Below are positions 14,992 to 23,410 of a DNA stretch of 28,625 nucleotides, in pieces. Position 1 is the first letter of the stretch. Every line of letters starts with the position of its first letter. The position numbers and the translations under genes are program-made. Source of the DNA: JBBRCX01 sp038204465 (GTDB taxonomy: Bacteria > Planctomycetota > Phycisphaerae > Tepidisphaerales > Tepidisphaeraceae); NCBI GenBank assembly GCA_038204465.1, contig JBBRCX010000063.1, forward strand, positions 1 to 28,625. The letters are read 5' to 3'. Under the pieces are notes generated by a model. That model made no database searches, had not been told where the DNA came from, and saw nothing but the letters and a program-made list of their open reading frames with translations.

Positions 14992-15987
14992 ATGCATTCG
15001 CGCGCTTCGACAATAACGATCATCTCGGTGGTTGTTTCGATTGTCCTTGCAGGATGCACCGGCTTCACGCGCACCCGGCTCGACGAAGGTTGGAAATCGG
15101 CCCAACAGCCGGCCGTCGCGCCAAAGGAACCATCCGGCGGCGATCACTTCAAGAACGTGTTGGTGATCGTGTTGGAGAACCAGAATCAGGGCGCCGTCAT
15201 CAAAAATGAGCGAATGCGGAAATGGGCGGGGACAGGCATATATCTGGAGCACTTCCAGGGGCTTTTTCATCCCTCATATCACAACTATCTGGCGATGGTC
15301 AGCGGCAGGGAGTTCAACTCGCCGCACGGCGACGGCGACGCCCAGATCGAGATCGAATCGGATATCCCGACGATTGGCGAACACCTGACCTGGCGGAATT
15401 ACGCCGAGGATTACCCTGCGCAGCGTTGCCATCGAGTGGAAGGCGATCTGTGTCTCGATGACAGCGATGGATTCTTCGGCACATATGTTCGGCGGCACGT
15501 GCCATTCCTCAGTTTTAAGTCGTCGCGCCAAGCCCACCCGGAATCAATCGTCTCAGTGAACACCGCCCGGCAACGCAATCAATTCTTCCGAGACGCGGAA
15601 CAGGATCAGCTTGCGCAGTATTCGTTCTACAGTCCCAACACCCGCAATGACGGTCACGACCCCGCATTGCTCCCCTGCGTTGGGCTGAACAACAGCGCGA
15701 AATGGCTGGACCGATTCCTGTCGCGGTTTGCGCAAACGCCAGCCGCGGCTCATACGCTTGTTGTTGTCACCTATGATGAATCGTGGGATCATGAACCAAC
15801 GAACAGAATCTATACTGTGCTGTTGGGTCCGATGCTGAAAGCGGGCACTGTCCTTGCCGGTGCCGATCATCACTACAATCACTACAACGTTCTGAGGACC
15901 ATCGAGGACAATTTCCACGTCCGGCCGTTCGGTCAATATGATGCAGTCGCCAAACCAATCGACGAGACGATTTGGTTGAAGAAATGA
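14992..15987 (+). CDS. Lipoprotein phosphoesterase (alkaline-phosphatase-like)
   Basis: The ATG at 14992 has a GAGAGGAG site 8 bases upstream and begins a lipoprotein signal: MHSRASTITIISVVV followed by the lipobox LAGC at about residues 17-20, so the protein is probably anchored in a membrane. Longer readings of the frame would bury the signal. The 331-residue product matches the phosphoesterase/acid-phosphatase family (PF04185 type): KNVLVIVLENQ, HPSYHNYLAMVSG, VVVTYDESWDHEPTNR, and DHHYNHYNVLRTIEDNF. The conserved Glu/Asn near the start and Asp/Glu/His residues later would form the metal and substrate site. Related enzymes include phospholipase C and acid phosphatases. A single gene with no operon partners. 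Confidence 0.87.
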   Translation: MHSRASTITIISVVVSIVLAGCTGFTRTRLDEGWKSAQQPAVAPKEPSGGDHFKNVLVIVLENQNQGAVIKNERMRKWAGTGIYLEHFQGLFHPSYHNYLAMVSGREFNSPHGDGDAQIEIESDIPTIGEHLTWRNYAEDYPAQRCHRVEGDLCLDDSDGFFGTYVRRHVPFLSFKSSRQAHPESIVSVNTARQRNQFFRDAEQDQLAQYSFYSPNTRNDGHDPALLPCVGLNNSAKWLDRFLSRFAQTPAAAHTLVVVTYDESWDHEPTNRIYTVLLGPMLKAGTVLAGADHHYNHYNVLRTIEDNFHVRPFGQYDAVAKPIDETIWLKK

Positions 15988-16101
15988 TTCGAAGCCGGCC
16001 TACGGCCGGTCGCCGAAATCACATTACCACTGCTTTTCTTCGCGGCCCCTCTGCTCGCGCTCCCCTGACCCCAACATCCGCCTGCGCCTCCAACCCTTTG
16101 C

Positions 16102-17214
16102 TTACCCCCCAATCCGGCTCATCTGCTGTTGCCCATTCGCGCTATGGACCTCAGGCTTCAGCCGCACGCACTCCGTCATGGCCTCCGCCAGCCGCGCCCG
16201 ACGATCGATCGCCTTGCCCGAACGCAGCACCGGCCGAATGTCCACTTCGCCTCCCTCGAACAGGCACGACCGCAACACTCCATCCGCCGTCAAGCGCAGC
16301 CGGTTGCACGTCGCACAGAACGGCGCCGACATCGCGCTGATGAATCCGATCCGCCCCAGCGGCTCGCCGCGCGCCAACTGATACACATTCGCCGGCCCCA
16401 CGCCCGCCTCGCTCCCGCGCTCCACCGGCAGCAGCGGGCCCAGTTCCCGCTCGATCCGCTCGCGCACCGCCGCTTCCGGCAGCAGCGCCTCCGCCCCGCG
16501 GTCCTGCGCCCCGCATCCCCCGGCCGGCCCCTGTTCTGAATCATCCACTCGCCGCGCGGCAGCGACGTGCATGAGTGCGGCGTCGCCAAGCGGCATGTAC
16601 TCGATGAATCGCACGCTCAGCTTCCGATGCAGCGACAGCCGGGCGAAGTCCACGACCTCGTCATCATTCGTGCCGCGCATCGTGACGCAGTTGATCTTCA
16701 GCGCGCTGAACCCCACGTCCTCGGCGCGGCGCAATCCCGCCAGCACCGTTTCCAAATCGCCAGTCCGCGTGATCCGGCTGAAGCGCTCGGGCTGAAGCGA
16801 GTCGATGCTCACCGTCACGCGGTCCAATCCCGCCTCGCGCAGCGGCTGGGCCAACTCGACGAGCCTCATCCCGTTAGTCGTGAGCGAGAGGTCCGCAACG
16901 CCTTCGATGCGCCGCAGCATTGCGACCAGGTCCACCAGTCCGTGCCGGACCGTCGGCTCGCCTCCCGTGAGCTTGAAGCGCCGAATGCCGTGCACCTCGA
17001 CCGCCGCCCGCACCACCACGGCGATCTCTTCAAAACTCAGGATCTGCTCCTTCGGCAGCCACCGCACGCCTTCCTCCGGCATGCAGTAAACGCAGCGGAA
17101 ATTGCAGCGGTCGGTGACGCTGATGCGCAGCACGCGCACCGCCGCGATCGACCGCGGGCCAGTCTCCAGCCCGGGCGGAAGGGAAGGGGCAGATTCAACG
17201 ACCGAAAGGCGCAT
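16102..17214 (-). CDS. moaA: GTP 3',8-cyclase MoaA
   Basis: The 370-residue enzyme catalyses the first step of molybdenum cofactor synthesis, converting GTP to 3',8-cyclo-7,8-dihydro-GTP. The N-terminal radical SAM cluster motif is CNFRCVYC (C37, C41, C44), KLTGGEP follows, and the C-terminal second 4Fe-4S cluster uses C300, C303 and C317 (CATCNRLRLT then CLF). The protein ends in the conserved Gly-Gly tail. It is 30-40 residues longer than usual; the extra sequence sits at about 212-248, a Gly/Ala/Arg-rich insert. No other moa genes are in the window. The start at 17214 has no clear ribosome binding site. Confidence 0.95.
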   Translation of the reverse strand: MRLSVVESAPSLPPGLETGPRSIAAVRVLRISVTDRCNFRCVYCMPEEGVRWLPKEQILSFEEIAVVVRAAVEVHGIRRFKLTGGEPTVRHGLVDLVAMLRRIEGVADLSLTTNGMRLVELAQPLREAGLDRVTVSIDSLQPERFSRITRTGDLETVLAGLRRAEDVGFSALKINCVTMRGTNDDEVVDFARLSLHRKLSVRFIEYMPLGDAALMHVAAARRVDDSEQGPAGGCGAQDRGAEALLPEAAVRERIERELGPLLPVERGSEAGVGPANVYQLARGEPLGRIGFISAMSAPFCATCNRLRLTADGVLRSCLFEGGEVDIRPVLRSGKAIDRRARLAEAMTECVRLKPEVHSANGQQQMSRIGG

Positions 17215-17406
17215 GGGTCTATTGTATGCGGTGCGACGGCGGCGTGGTACCCGAAGCGCCGCAACTTGTTCCCCAGCCGCGCGTGAAGGGCGTCAGGGAC
17301 ACCACGCGCTTTGCGTGTTTGCCGGGTGCAGACCGGCGGGTAGGATGTCGGGCCGCGCCGGGACGCTCCCGCGCACCGCGTTGGATCGTGGGACTAAGGA
17401 GAACTC

Positions 17407-19215
17407 ATGCGATATCTACATCGGACCGCTCTGGCATGCCTGCTCGTCGCGTTCGCGCTCGCCAGCAGCGTCAAGGCCCAGGTGCTCGACCAGGTTCCGG
17501 CCGACGCGCTGGTCGTCCTGAAGGTCAAGAACCTGCAGGACGTCAGCAAGAAGGTGGCCAAGTGGGCGGAGGCGCTCGGCCTGGCGGCGCAGGTCCCGGA
17601 GATGGCCGACCCGCTCGCCTCACTCCAGGAGAAGCTGCATATCGAGAAGGGGCTCGACACGGCAGGCGAGCTGGCGATCGTTTACGTCGATCCCGGGGAA
17701 AACAATCCACGCCCGGATGAGTCGGTCCTCGTCCTGATCCCGACCACCGATTACAAGGCGCTGGTCGCCAACATGAAGGACGCGCAGACCGAGGGCGAGG
17801 TCACGCGTTTCAAGACCCCCGAGGGGGGCACCGATCTTTACGCCGTCAGCCGCGGCAAGTACGCCGCCGTCAGCCCCTCCAAAGACATTCTGGGCAAGAA
17901 GGCCGCCGGCGTGAAGCTGGCCGCGGCGGCCGGGCGTGAAGCCGTCGCGAAGGACGCCATCCTCTGGGCCAATATGCCGGCCCTCCGCGCCAAGGCGCTT
18001 CCCGAGCTGCAGAAAGCGCGCACCGAAATCGATAAGAGCATGCAGCAAAAGATGGCCAACGAGCCCCAAGCCGCCCAGAATTATGCTCCGGTGCTCAAGA
18101 CAACCGTTGCACAGCTCATCGGTCTGGCCGAAAAGTTCATGTCCGACTCGGAGGCCGCGACGCTCGGCGTCAACCTCGGCGATGCCGGCCTCAGCTCCAC
18201 TCTCCTGACCGAGTTCAAGGCGGACAGCTATTTCGGCAAGATCGCCAGCGGCGTGAAGAACACCGACAAGCCGCTCATTTCCGGCCTCCCCGAGCGCAAG
18301 TATCTTATGGCCGTCGGCGCTTCCACGGGCTCGAAGGCGTTCAGCCAGGCCTTCGCGGAGTTCGTCGATCCGATCAGCAAGGACCTCGCCGCCGCCGGCG
18401 ACGAAGGCAAGAAGCTCAGCGCCGCCCTCGATGCCTTCAAGTCCAGCTTCGCCGCCATGGACAGCGCCAGCTTTGGTTATGTCACGCCCAGCGGCAAAGT
18501 GGGCCAGGACGCCATTCTCCAGCAGGTCGCGGTCTATAAAGGCGACGCCAAAACGATCGCCGCTTCGCAAAAGCAGGCGTTGGCCGGAATGGCTGAATTG
18601 ATGGGCCTCCTCCCCAAGCAGAGCGGTCTCGAGCTCAAGTTCGACTTCAAGGAAGGCGCCCAGACCGTCGATGGCGTCAAGCTTGACGCCTATACCCTTG
18701 GGCCCGACCCGGCGGCCCAGGGGGCGGTGGCCATGCAGATGCGCCAGCAAATGCAGATGATGTATGGCCCCAACGGCGCCGGCGGCGTCATGGGCGCCGT
18801 CGACGACAAGACCTACATCATGGCCCAAGGCGCCAACGAGAAGTTGCTCAGCGAGTTGATCGCCGCCGCCAAGGCGCAACAGGACCCGCTCGCCAAAGTT
18901 GAAGGCGTCGCTGCCGTGAGCAAGCAACTTCCCAAGGATCGCTTCGCGGTCGGCTACCTCGCGCTGGACGAGGTCCTCACCACCGTCGGCGCCTATGCCA
19001 AGCAGTATGGCATGCCGTTCAACTTCCAACTGAGGCCGAACCTTCCGCCGATCGGCATGGCCGCCTCCACCGACGGCAGCGCCATCCGCGTCGACTCCTA
19101 TGTACCGCTCGATCTCATCCAAAGCGTCGTCGCTGCCGCCATGCAGATCGAGATGCAGATGCGCGGCGGAGGCGGAGGCGGCGCCCCCGGTGATGGCGGC
19201 CCGGAAGGACTCTAA
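17407..19215 (+). CDS. Large secreted protein, unknown function
   Basis: An AAGGAG site at 17397-17402 precedes the ATG. The 602-residue protein has an N-terminal signal peptide (YLHRTALACLLVAFALASS then VKAQ, cleavage likely after about residue 24), so it is exported. The mature part is rich in Ala, Lys, Gly and Gln, with repeated alternations of beta-like 'VPADALVVLKVKNL' and helical segments, a general pattern of the secreted DUF3352-like proteins of Planctomycetota. There is a Met/Gln-rich stretch around 440-455 (MRQQMQMMYG) and a Gly-rich C-terminus. No catalytic motif is visible. It is divergent from moaA, with a 192-bp spacer that should hold both promoters. Its codon use is strongly biased to C/G at third positions, suggesting a well-expressed gene. 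Confidence 0.8.
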   Translation: MRYLHRTALACLLVAFALASSVKAQVLDQVPADALVVLKVKNLQDVSKKVAKWAEALGLAAQVPEMADPLASLQEKLHIEKGLDTAGELAIVYVDPGENNPRPDESVLVLIPTTDYKALVANMKDAQTEGEVTRFKTPEGGTDLYAVSRGKYAAVSPSKDILGKKAAGVKLAAAAGREAVAKDAILWANMPALRAKALPELQKARTEIDKSMQQKMANEPQAAQNYAPVLKTTVAQLIGLAEKFMSDSEAATLGVNLGDAGLSSTLLTEFKADSYFGKIASGVKNTDKPLISGLPERKYLMAVGASTGSKAFSQAFAEFVDPISKDLAAAGDEGKKLSAALDAFKSSFAAMDSASFGYVTPSGKVGQDAILQQVAVYKGDAKTIAASQKQALAGMAELMGLLPKQSGLELKFDFKEGAQTVDGVKLDAYTLGPDPAAQGAVAMQMRQQMQMMYGPNGAGGVMGAVDDKTYIMAQGANEKLLSELIAAAKAQQDPLAKVEGVAAVSKQLPKDRFAVGYLALDEVLTTVGAYAKQYGMPFNFQLRPNLPPIGMAASTDGSAIRVDSYVPLDLIQSVVAAAMQIEMQMRGGGGGGAPGDGGPEGL

Positions 19216-19541
19216 CCCAGCGCGCGCAGCCATCGGCCCGACGGGCCGCACCGGTCGAAGACCTGAACTGGGCCCTGCAAGCCTGGCGCAGCGTCCGCCT
19301 CGGCCTCCTGGTGCGCGTGCAGATGAACTGATTTTCGATTCTGACGGGCGGCGGGAATGACTGCGACCGATCGACGCGAAACCAGGGGGAGCGACGCAAT
19401 CGGGGGAGCCAGACGTTCGTGCCTTACGCGGAGCCTCATTCGCCCGAAGGACGCGGCGGATGAAATCCGAGAAACTGCTTGACCTCGGTATAAAAAGAAT
19501 ATAGGATGAATCACGGATTCACTCGGGTGGCCTTCCCCGGG

Positions 19542-19563
19542 GCATTCTTTGACAAGTGAAAAG
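19542..19563 (+). promoter_or_regulatory. boxA-like element in the thrS leader
   Basis: The sequence GCATTCTTTGACAAGTGAAA resembles the TTCTTTGACA-type boxA antitermination elements found ahead of rRNA genes in many bacteria. It also contains a perfect TTGACA, but no good -10 element lies at 16-18 bp beyond it. The spacer from 19216 to 19895 contains no gene I can support. Either reading, NusB-type boxA or promoter -35, is tentative. Confidence 0.35.
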
Positions 19564-19695
19564 TTGGATTGGGCCAGACGGTCGGCAGGGGTGTGGCGAT
19601 AGGCAGCGGTCCGCACTACGCGCTACCGGTCGCCATTGCCCGCGGATACTCACCTGGGTTCCGTGTCAAGAACGGTGTCGGCCGGGCCACCAAAG

Positions 19696-19721
19696 GCCCA
19701 CGAAAGCCCACGAAAGCCCAC
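19696..19721. repeat. Short tandem repeat GCCCACGAAA
   Basis: Two full copies of the 10-bp unit (19696-19705 and 19706-19715) and a partial third (19716-19721) lie in the thrS leader. The copies are perfect. They may be a slippage product, or a small binding site array. Confidence 0.6.
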
Positions 19722-19821
19722 AATGGGTTGCTGCGGCGGCGGGCGTGGGACTCATCGTGAGGATTCCGCGGACCGCCCAATCACCGGGTGATTGCGTCGT
19801 CCTAAACTGAATGAGACGATG

Positions 19822-19854
19822 CCCGTCCGGTCCCAAGCCGGGCGGGTCTTTTTT
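19822..19854 (+). terminator. Hairpin with T-run upstream of thrS
   Basis: CCCGTCCGG (19822-19830), a 7-nt loop and CCGGGCGGG (19838-19846) form a 9-bp stem with one G-U pair, followed by TCTTTTTT. This is a good intrinsic terminator on the plus strand. It ends only 42 bp before the thrS start and 600 bp after the previous stop, so it may be an attenuator for thrS. Another small perfect hairpin, CAATCAC-CGG-GTGATTG, lies at 19778-19794. No T-box consensus (AGGGTGGNACCGCG) is visible. Confidence 0.75.
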
Positions 19855-19895
19855 GTCGGAGATCATCGAGGCTTCACACAAGTGCGAGGCAAGAC

Positions 19896-22034
19896 ATGGC
19901 GGCGATCAAGCTCCCGGATGGGAGCGTCAAAGAAATCCCCGACGGAACAACAGTAGGGGGGCTGGCGGAGTCCATCGGCAAGCGCCTGGCGCAGGCGGCC
20001 ATCGTCGGCAAAGTCGATGGCAAGCTCGTCGATCTCTCCCATCCGCTGCGCGGCGAGCATGAAGTCTCCATCGTCACCGACCGCGATCCCGACGGCCTCT
20101 TCGTCATGCGCCACAGCACCGCGCACGTGCTGGCTCAGGCGCTGCGACACCTGTATGGCGCCGGTGTCCAATACACCATTGGTCCAGTGATCGAGAACGG
20201 CTTCTTTTACGACTTCGAGCTCCCCAAGGGCTTCTCCGTTGAGGAGCTTCCGAAGGTCGAGAAGGAAATGCAGAAGATCATCGAGCAGAACCTCGCCTTC
20301 AGCCGCGACGATGTCCCGCCGGATCGCGCCAAGGAGCTGCTTCACGCGGAGAACCAGCGCTTCAAGGACGAAATCATCGACGAGCTGCAGCAGGGGGGCG
20401 AGACCTCCGTTTCCACTTATCGCCAGGGCGACTTCCTCGACCTCTGCCGCGGTCCCCACGTCCCCAGCACCAGCAAGATCAAGTCCTTCAAGCTCCTGAG
20501 TGTCGCGGGCGCGTATTGGCGCGGCGACAGCAATCGCGAGCAGCTTACCCGCATCTACGGCACCGCTTTCTTCGACAAGAAGCAGCTCGATGCACACCTC
20601 GAGCAACTCGAGCAGGCAAAGCAGCGCGATCACCGCGTGGTCGGCCAGAAGCTGGGGCTGTTCACCATCGACGAGCAGGTCGGCCCGGGGCTCATCCTCT
20701 GGAAGCCTAAGGGCGCCATGGTGCGCATGCTCCTCACCCAGTTCCTTCAGGAGGAGTTGTTCCGCCGCGGCTATCAGATCGTTTACACGCCGCATATCGG
20801 CAAGGTCGATCTCTACAAAACGTCAGGGCATTATCCGTATTACAAGGAGAGCCAGTTCCCGCTGATTCAGTTCACGCGTGACGATGCGCACGCGCTGCTC
20901 GATGGCCTGAGCGAGTGGCGCGACACCGGCAAACGAATTCCCGAGGAGCAGGAGCGCGAGTTGGTTGCCCGCGCGGGCATCAAGCCCAACCAATATCCCT
21001 GGGACGAGAAGGATCCCGCAAGGCGCTACGCCATCGCCAGGCAGCTGTCCCTGAGCGGCGAAGACTACCTGCTCAAGCCGATGAACTGCCCGCATCACAT
21101 CAAGATTTACGCCAGCGAGCAGCGCAGCTACCGCGACCTGCCGGTGCGGCTGGCGGAGTTCGGCACCGTCTATCGTTTTGAGAAGACCGGCGAGCTCAGT
21201 GGCATGACCCGCGTCCGCGGATTCACCCAGGACGACGCCCACATCTTCTGCACCCAGGAGCAGGTGAAGCATGAGTTCCGCACCACTTTGCAACTCGTGC
21301 AGTTCGTGCTGCATACCTTTGGCTTCGAGGACGTGCAGGTGCGCCTCGGGCTGCGCAACTCCGATTCTTCCAAATACACCGGCAGCCCCGAGCTCTGGGA
21401 CCGGGCGGAGAATGAGCTGCGCGAAGTGCTTCGCGAAGTGAACATGACCTTCAGCGAGGAGCCGGGCGAGGCCGCCTTTTATGGCCCCAAGACCGACTTC
21501 CTCATCCGCGACGTGATCGGGCGAAAGTGGCAATTGGGAACGGTCCAGCTCGACTACAACCTGCCCGAGCGGTTCAAGCTCGAGTACGCCGGGCCCGATA
21601 ACCAGCCGCGCCGCCCGGTGATGATCCATCGCGCGCCTTTCGGCAGCATGGAGCGGTTCATGGGCATCCTGATCGAGCACTTCAACGGCGCGTTCCCGCT
21701 CTGGCTCGCTCCAGTCCAGGTGGCGGTTTTGACGATTAGCGAGAAGTACAGCGCCTATGCTCAGGAAGTGATCGACGCGCTGAGCAATGACGGGTTGCGG
21801 GTGGAAGCCAACCTCAACGCCGAGAAAATCGGGGCAAAAATACGCGACGCCGCCTTGCAAAAGGTGCCCTACATGCTCATCATAGGAGATCAGGAGGCAC
21901 AGGCCCGAAAAGTCGCCGTGCGCTCCCGAACCGCGGGTGATCAGGGTCAACTACCCTTAACTGAGTTCATCCAGCGCTGCAGACAAGAGATATCGTCCCG
22001 TGGCGCGGCCGCCGCCGTCGCGGGTCACCCGTAA
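19896..22034 (+). CDS. thrS: Threonyl-tRNA synthetase
   Basis: This cytoplasmic class II synthetase charges tRNA-Thr. The 712 residues contain, in order: an N-terminal TGS domain (DGSVKEIPDGTTVGGLAESI), the editing domain (HSTAHVLAQALRHLYG and CRGPHVPSTSKIKSFKL), the catalytic core with zinc-ligand Cys398 in MNCPHH, RVRGFTQDDAHIFC (motif 2 region) and HRAPFGSMERFMGILIEH (motif 3), and a C-terminal anticodon-binding domain (QVAVLTISEKY to the end). It is about 70 residues longer than E. coli ThrS; much of the excess is an insertion before MNCPHH, from about residue 335 to 390, plus a short Ala-rich tail. A GAGG precedes the ATG. It is the first gene of the thrS-infC-rpmI-rplT cluster. Confidence 0.97.
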   Translation: MAAIKLPDGSVKEIPDGTTVGGLAESIGKRLAQAAIVGKVDGKLVDLSHPLRGEHEVSIVTDRDPDGLFVMRHSTAHVLAQALRHLYGAGVQYTIGPVIENGFFYDFELPKGFSVEELPKVEKEMQKIIEQNLAFSRDDVPPDRAKELLHAENQRFKDEIIDELQQGGETSVSTYRQGDFLDLCRGPHVPSTSKIKSFKLLSVAGAYWRGDSNREQLTRIYGTAFFDKKQLDAHLEQLEQAKQRDHRVVGQKLGLFTIDEQVGPGLILWKPKGAMVRMLLTQFLQEELFRRGYQIVYTPHIGKVDLYKTSGHYPYYKESQFPLIQFTRDDAHALLDGLSEWRDTGKRIPEEQERELVARAGIKPNQYPWDEKDPARRYAIARQLSLSGEDYLLKPMNCPHHIKIYASEQRSYRDLPVRLAEFGTVYRFEKTGELSGMTRVRGFTQDDAHIFCTQEQVKHEFRTTLQLVQFVLHTFGFEDVQVRLGLRNSDSSKYTGSPELWDRAENELREVLREVNMTFSEEPGEAAFYGPKTDFLIRDVIGRKWQLGTVQLDYNLPERFKLEYAGPDNQPRRPVMIHRAPFGSMERFMGILIEHFNGAFPLWLAPVQVAVLTISEKYSAYAQEVIDALSNDGLRVEANLNAEKIGAKIRDAALQKVPYMLIIGDQEAQARKVAVRSRTAGDQGQLPLTEFIQRCRQEISSRGAAAAVAGHP

Positions 22035-22056
22035 AACTTCAGCCCAGGTTGAGTCG

Positions 22057-22123
22057 CGGGGACTGACCCGGGCGTCGTGTTGTAAATCTTCGTGCCGGGC
22101 GACAGCTTCGGCCCCAGTCCCCG
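22057..22123 (+). promoter_or_regulatory. Long-range stem upstream of infC
   Basis: CGGGGACTG (22057-22065) is perfectly complementary to CAGTCCCCG (22115-22123), with 49 nt between; an inner stem CCCGG (22067-22071) with CCGGG (22095-22099) can nest inside. The structure ends 11 nt before the infC ribosome binding site. In other bacteria, mRNA structure in this operon mediates IF-3 or L20 feedback; whether this one does is inference. Confidence 0.5.
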
Positions 22124-22133
22124 AGTTTGAGCC

Positions 22134-22150
22134 AGGAGAGTCAGGCCATT
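22134..22150 (+). promoter_or_regulatory. infC ribosome binding site and AUU start
   Basis: AGGAGAG at 22134-22140 is followed 7 nt later by ATT at 22148-22150, which opens I-S-T-N-F-R-H-N-E-Q-I-R, the expected IF-3 N-terminus. No ATG or GTG lies between the Shine-Dalgarno and the conserved region; a TTG at 22127 is upstream of the Shine-Dalgarno and cannot use it. AUU starts in infC are known from E. coli and others, where IF-3 represses its own translation by rejecting the non-canonical start. Confidence 0.8.
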
Positions 22151-22870
22151 TCTACAAACTTCCGCCACAACGAGCAGATTCGGATCTCACCGATTTTTCT
22201 GATCGACGAAAAAGAAGAGAAGATCGGTCCCACTTCCACCTCCGAGGCCCTCCGTCGCGCTCGGGATCTGGGCCTCGATCTTGTCGAAGTCGCTCCAACC
22301 GCCAAGCCGCCCGTTTGCCGCATCATGGATTACGGCAAGTGGCGTTACCAGCAGCAGAAGAAGGAAGACAAGTCACGCGCCAGCTCCCGCGGCGGACGCC
22401 TGAAGATGCTGAACATCGATACGATCCGCATCGGCGACCACGATCTGCTCATCAAGATCAATCACGCCCGCGAGTTCCTCAAGGAAGGCAACAAGGTGCA
22501 GTTCACCCTGCGCTTCAAGGGCCGCGAAATGGCCCATCTTGACCTGGGCCGGATCCTGTTCACCAAGATCAAGCAGGAACTGTTCCTGGTCAGCAAGGTG
22601 GAACGCGACGCGAAGATGGAAGGGCGGCGAATGACGCTGGTCCTGCAGCCCGACCACAAGGCCCCCGGCACCAAGCCCCCGCAGCAGGGCGGCACCGCCC
22701 CCGTCAAGGCGCCGATGACCGCCGGAACGACGATGAACATCCCCGCGCGTCCCGCCGCCGCCCCGGTAGCCGCCGGCGCCCCCGCGCCGGCCGCGACTCC
22801 CCAACCTCAACCCCCCACCCCCGCGCCCGCCCCCGCGCGCCCTGCCCCAGCCCCCGCGTCCGCCACCTGA
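22148..22870 (+). CDS. infC: Translation initiation factor IF-3
   Basis: IF-3 binds the 30S subunit and checks the start codon and initiator tRNA. With the AUU start the protein has 240 residues. The N-domain (FRHNEQIRISPIFLIDEKEE, then LDLVEVAPTAKPPVCRIMDY) is linked by a Lys/Gln-rich helix (GKWRYQQQKKEDK) to the C-domain (IRIGDHDLLIKINHAREFLK, QFTLRFKGREMAH). The last 65 residues are an Ala/Pro-rich, presumably disordered tail not present in E. coli IF-3 (180 residues); such tails occur in planctomycete IF-3. The gene lies 113 bp after thrS. Confidence 0.95.
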   Translation: MSTNFRHNEQIRISPIFLIDEKEEKIGPTSTSEALRRARDLGLDLVEVAPTAKPPVCRIMDYGKWRYQQQKKEDKSRASSRGGRLKMLNIDTIRIGDHDLLIKINHAREFLKEGNKVQFTLRFKGREMAHLDLGRILFTKIKQELFLVSKVERDAKMEGRRMTLVLQPDHKAPGTKPPQQGGTAPVKAPMTAGTTMNIPARPAAAPVAAGAPAPAATPQPQPPTPAPAPARPAPAPASAT

Positions 22871-23037
22871 CCGCGCGACAAGACTGGCATGCCTTGCCCG
22901 CGGCGAATCTGCGACGACTGCTGCGAATTTCCGTGACTTCAAACCGCCGCCAGGTATGCGGTCTGGGGTCTGGGCCGACTTCCCAAAGTCGAACCCCGAG
23001 CCGCCAAAATCCAAGCATCCGGTCCGCTCAAACTCTT

Positions 23038-23073
23038 CAATCGAAAATCGCAAATCGCAAATCGAAAATCCAG
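23038..23073. repeat. AT-rich AATCGAAAATCGC repeat, copy 1
   Basis: A stretch built from units like AAATCGC and AAAATCG, strikingly AT-rich against its surroundings. It lies in the 275-bp infC-rpmI spacer. Inverted and direct relatives are at 23971-24006 and 24104-24155. The rest of the spacer holds no gene I can support; a GGCGG-rich stretch and an AAAGGA site precede rpmI. Confidence 0.75.
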
Positions 23074-23145
23074 AATTGGCTTCCTCCCTCCCGCCTGTTA
23101 TCATCCCGCCCCCTCGACTGAGGCGGTGAATTTTCAAAGGATGCA

Positions 23146-23409
23146 ATGGCTTACAAGTTCAAGCCCAACAAGGCCGTCGCCAAGCGCTTCAAGGTGACCA
23201 AGACGGGAAAGGTGAAGCGGCACCACTCCTTCACGTCGCACCTGATGAGTTCGCGCGACGCCAACAAACGGCGCAAGCTTCGCCGGCCGGAGATCCTCTT
23301 CGAGGGCCACGCCCGCAACATGCGCAAGCTCATGGGCGTCAGCGGCAAGAAGCCGCTCCAGGCCGCACACGAAGCCGCCATCGCCAAGCGCCAGAAAGCC
23401 GCGATGTAG
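23146..23409 (+). CDS. rpmI: Large ribosomal subunit protein bL35
   Basis: The 87-residue, very basic protein has the bL35 pattern: KPNKAVAKRFKVTKTGKVKR, then HHSFTSHLMSSRDANKRRKL and RRPEIL. bL35 is normally about 65 residues; here a 20-residue C-terminal extension (SGKKPLQAAHEAAIAKRQKA) is added. An AAAGGA site precedes the ATG at 23146. It lies between infC and rplT in the standard order. It is a late-assembling structural protein of the 50S subunit. Confidence 0.93.
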   Translation: MAYKFKPNKAVAKRFKVTKTGKVKRHHSFTSHLMSSRDANKRRKLRRPEILFEGHARNMRKLMGVSGKKPLQAAHEAAIAKRQKAAM

Positions 23410-23410
23410 G

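Noticed and set aside
17620..19251. Long minus-strand open frame opposite the secreted 602-residue protein
   Set aside because: The plus strand has a signal peptide and a strong ribosome binding site; the minus frame has neither.
19569..19760. Frame with an HslV-like string VAIGSGPHYAL in the thrS leader
   Set aside because: The similarity covers about ten residues, with no Thr nucleophile and no continuing homology; chance is more likely.
19216..19895. Possible T-box riboswitch, RNase P RNA, tmRNA or SRP RNA in the thrS leader
   Set aside because: None of the conserved core sequences of these RNAs is present.
20823..21950. Minus-strand open frame inside thrS
   Set aside because: It is a shadow of the highly conserved thrS core.
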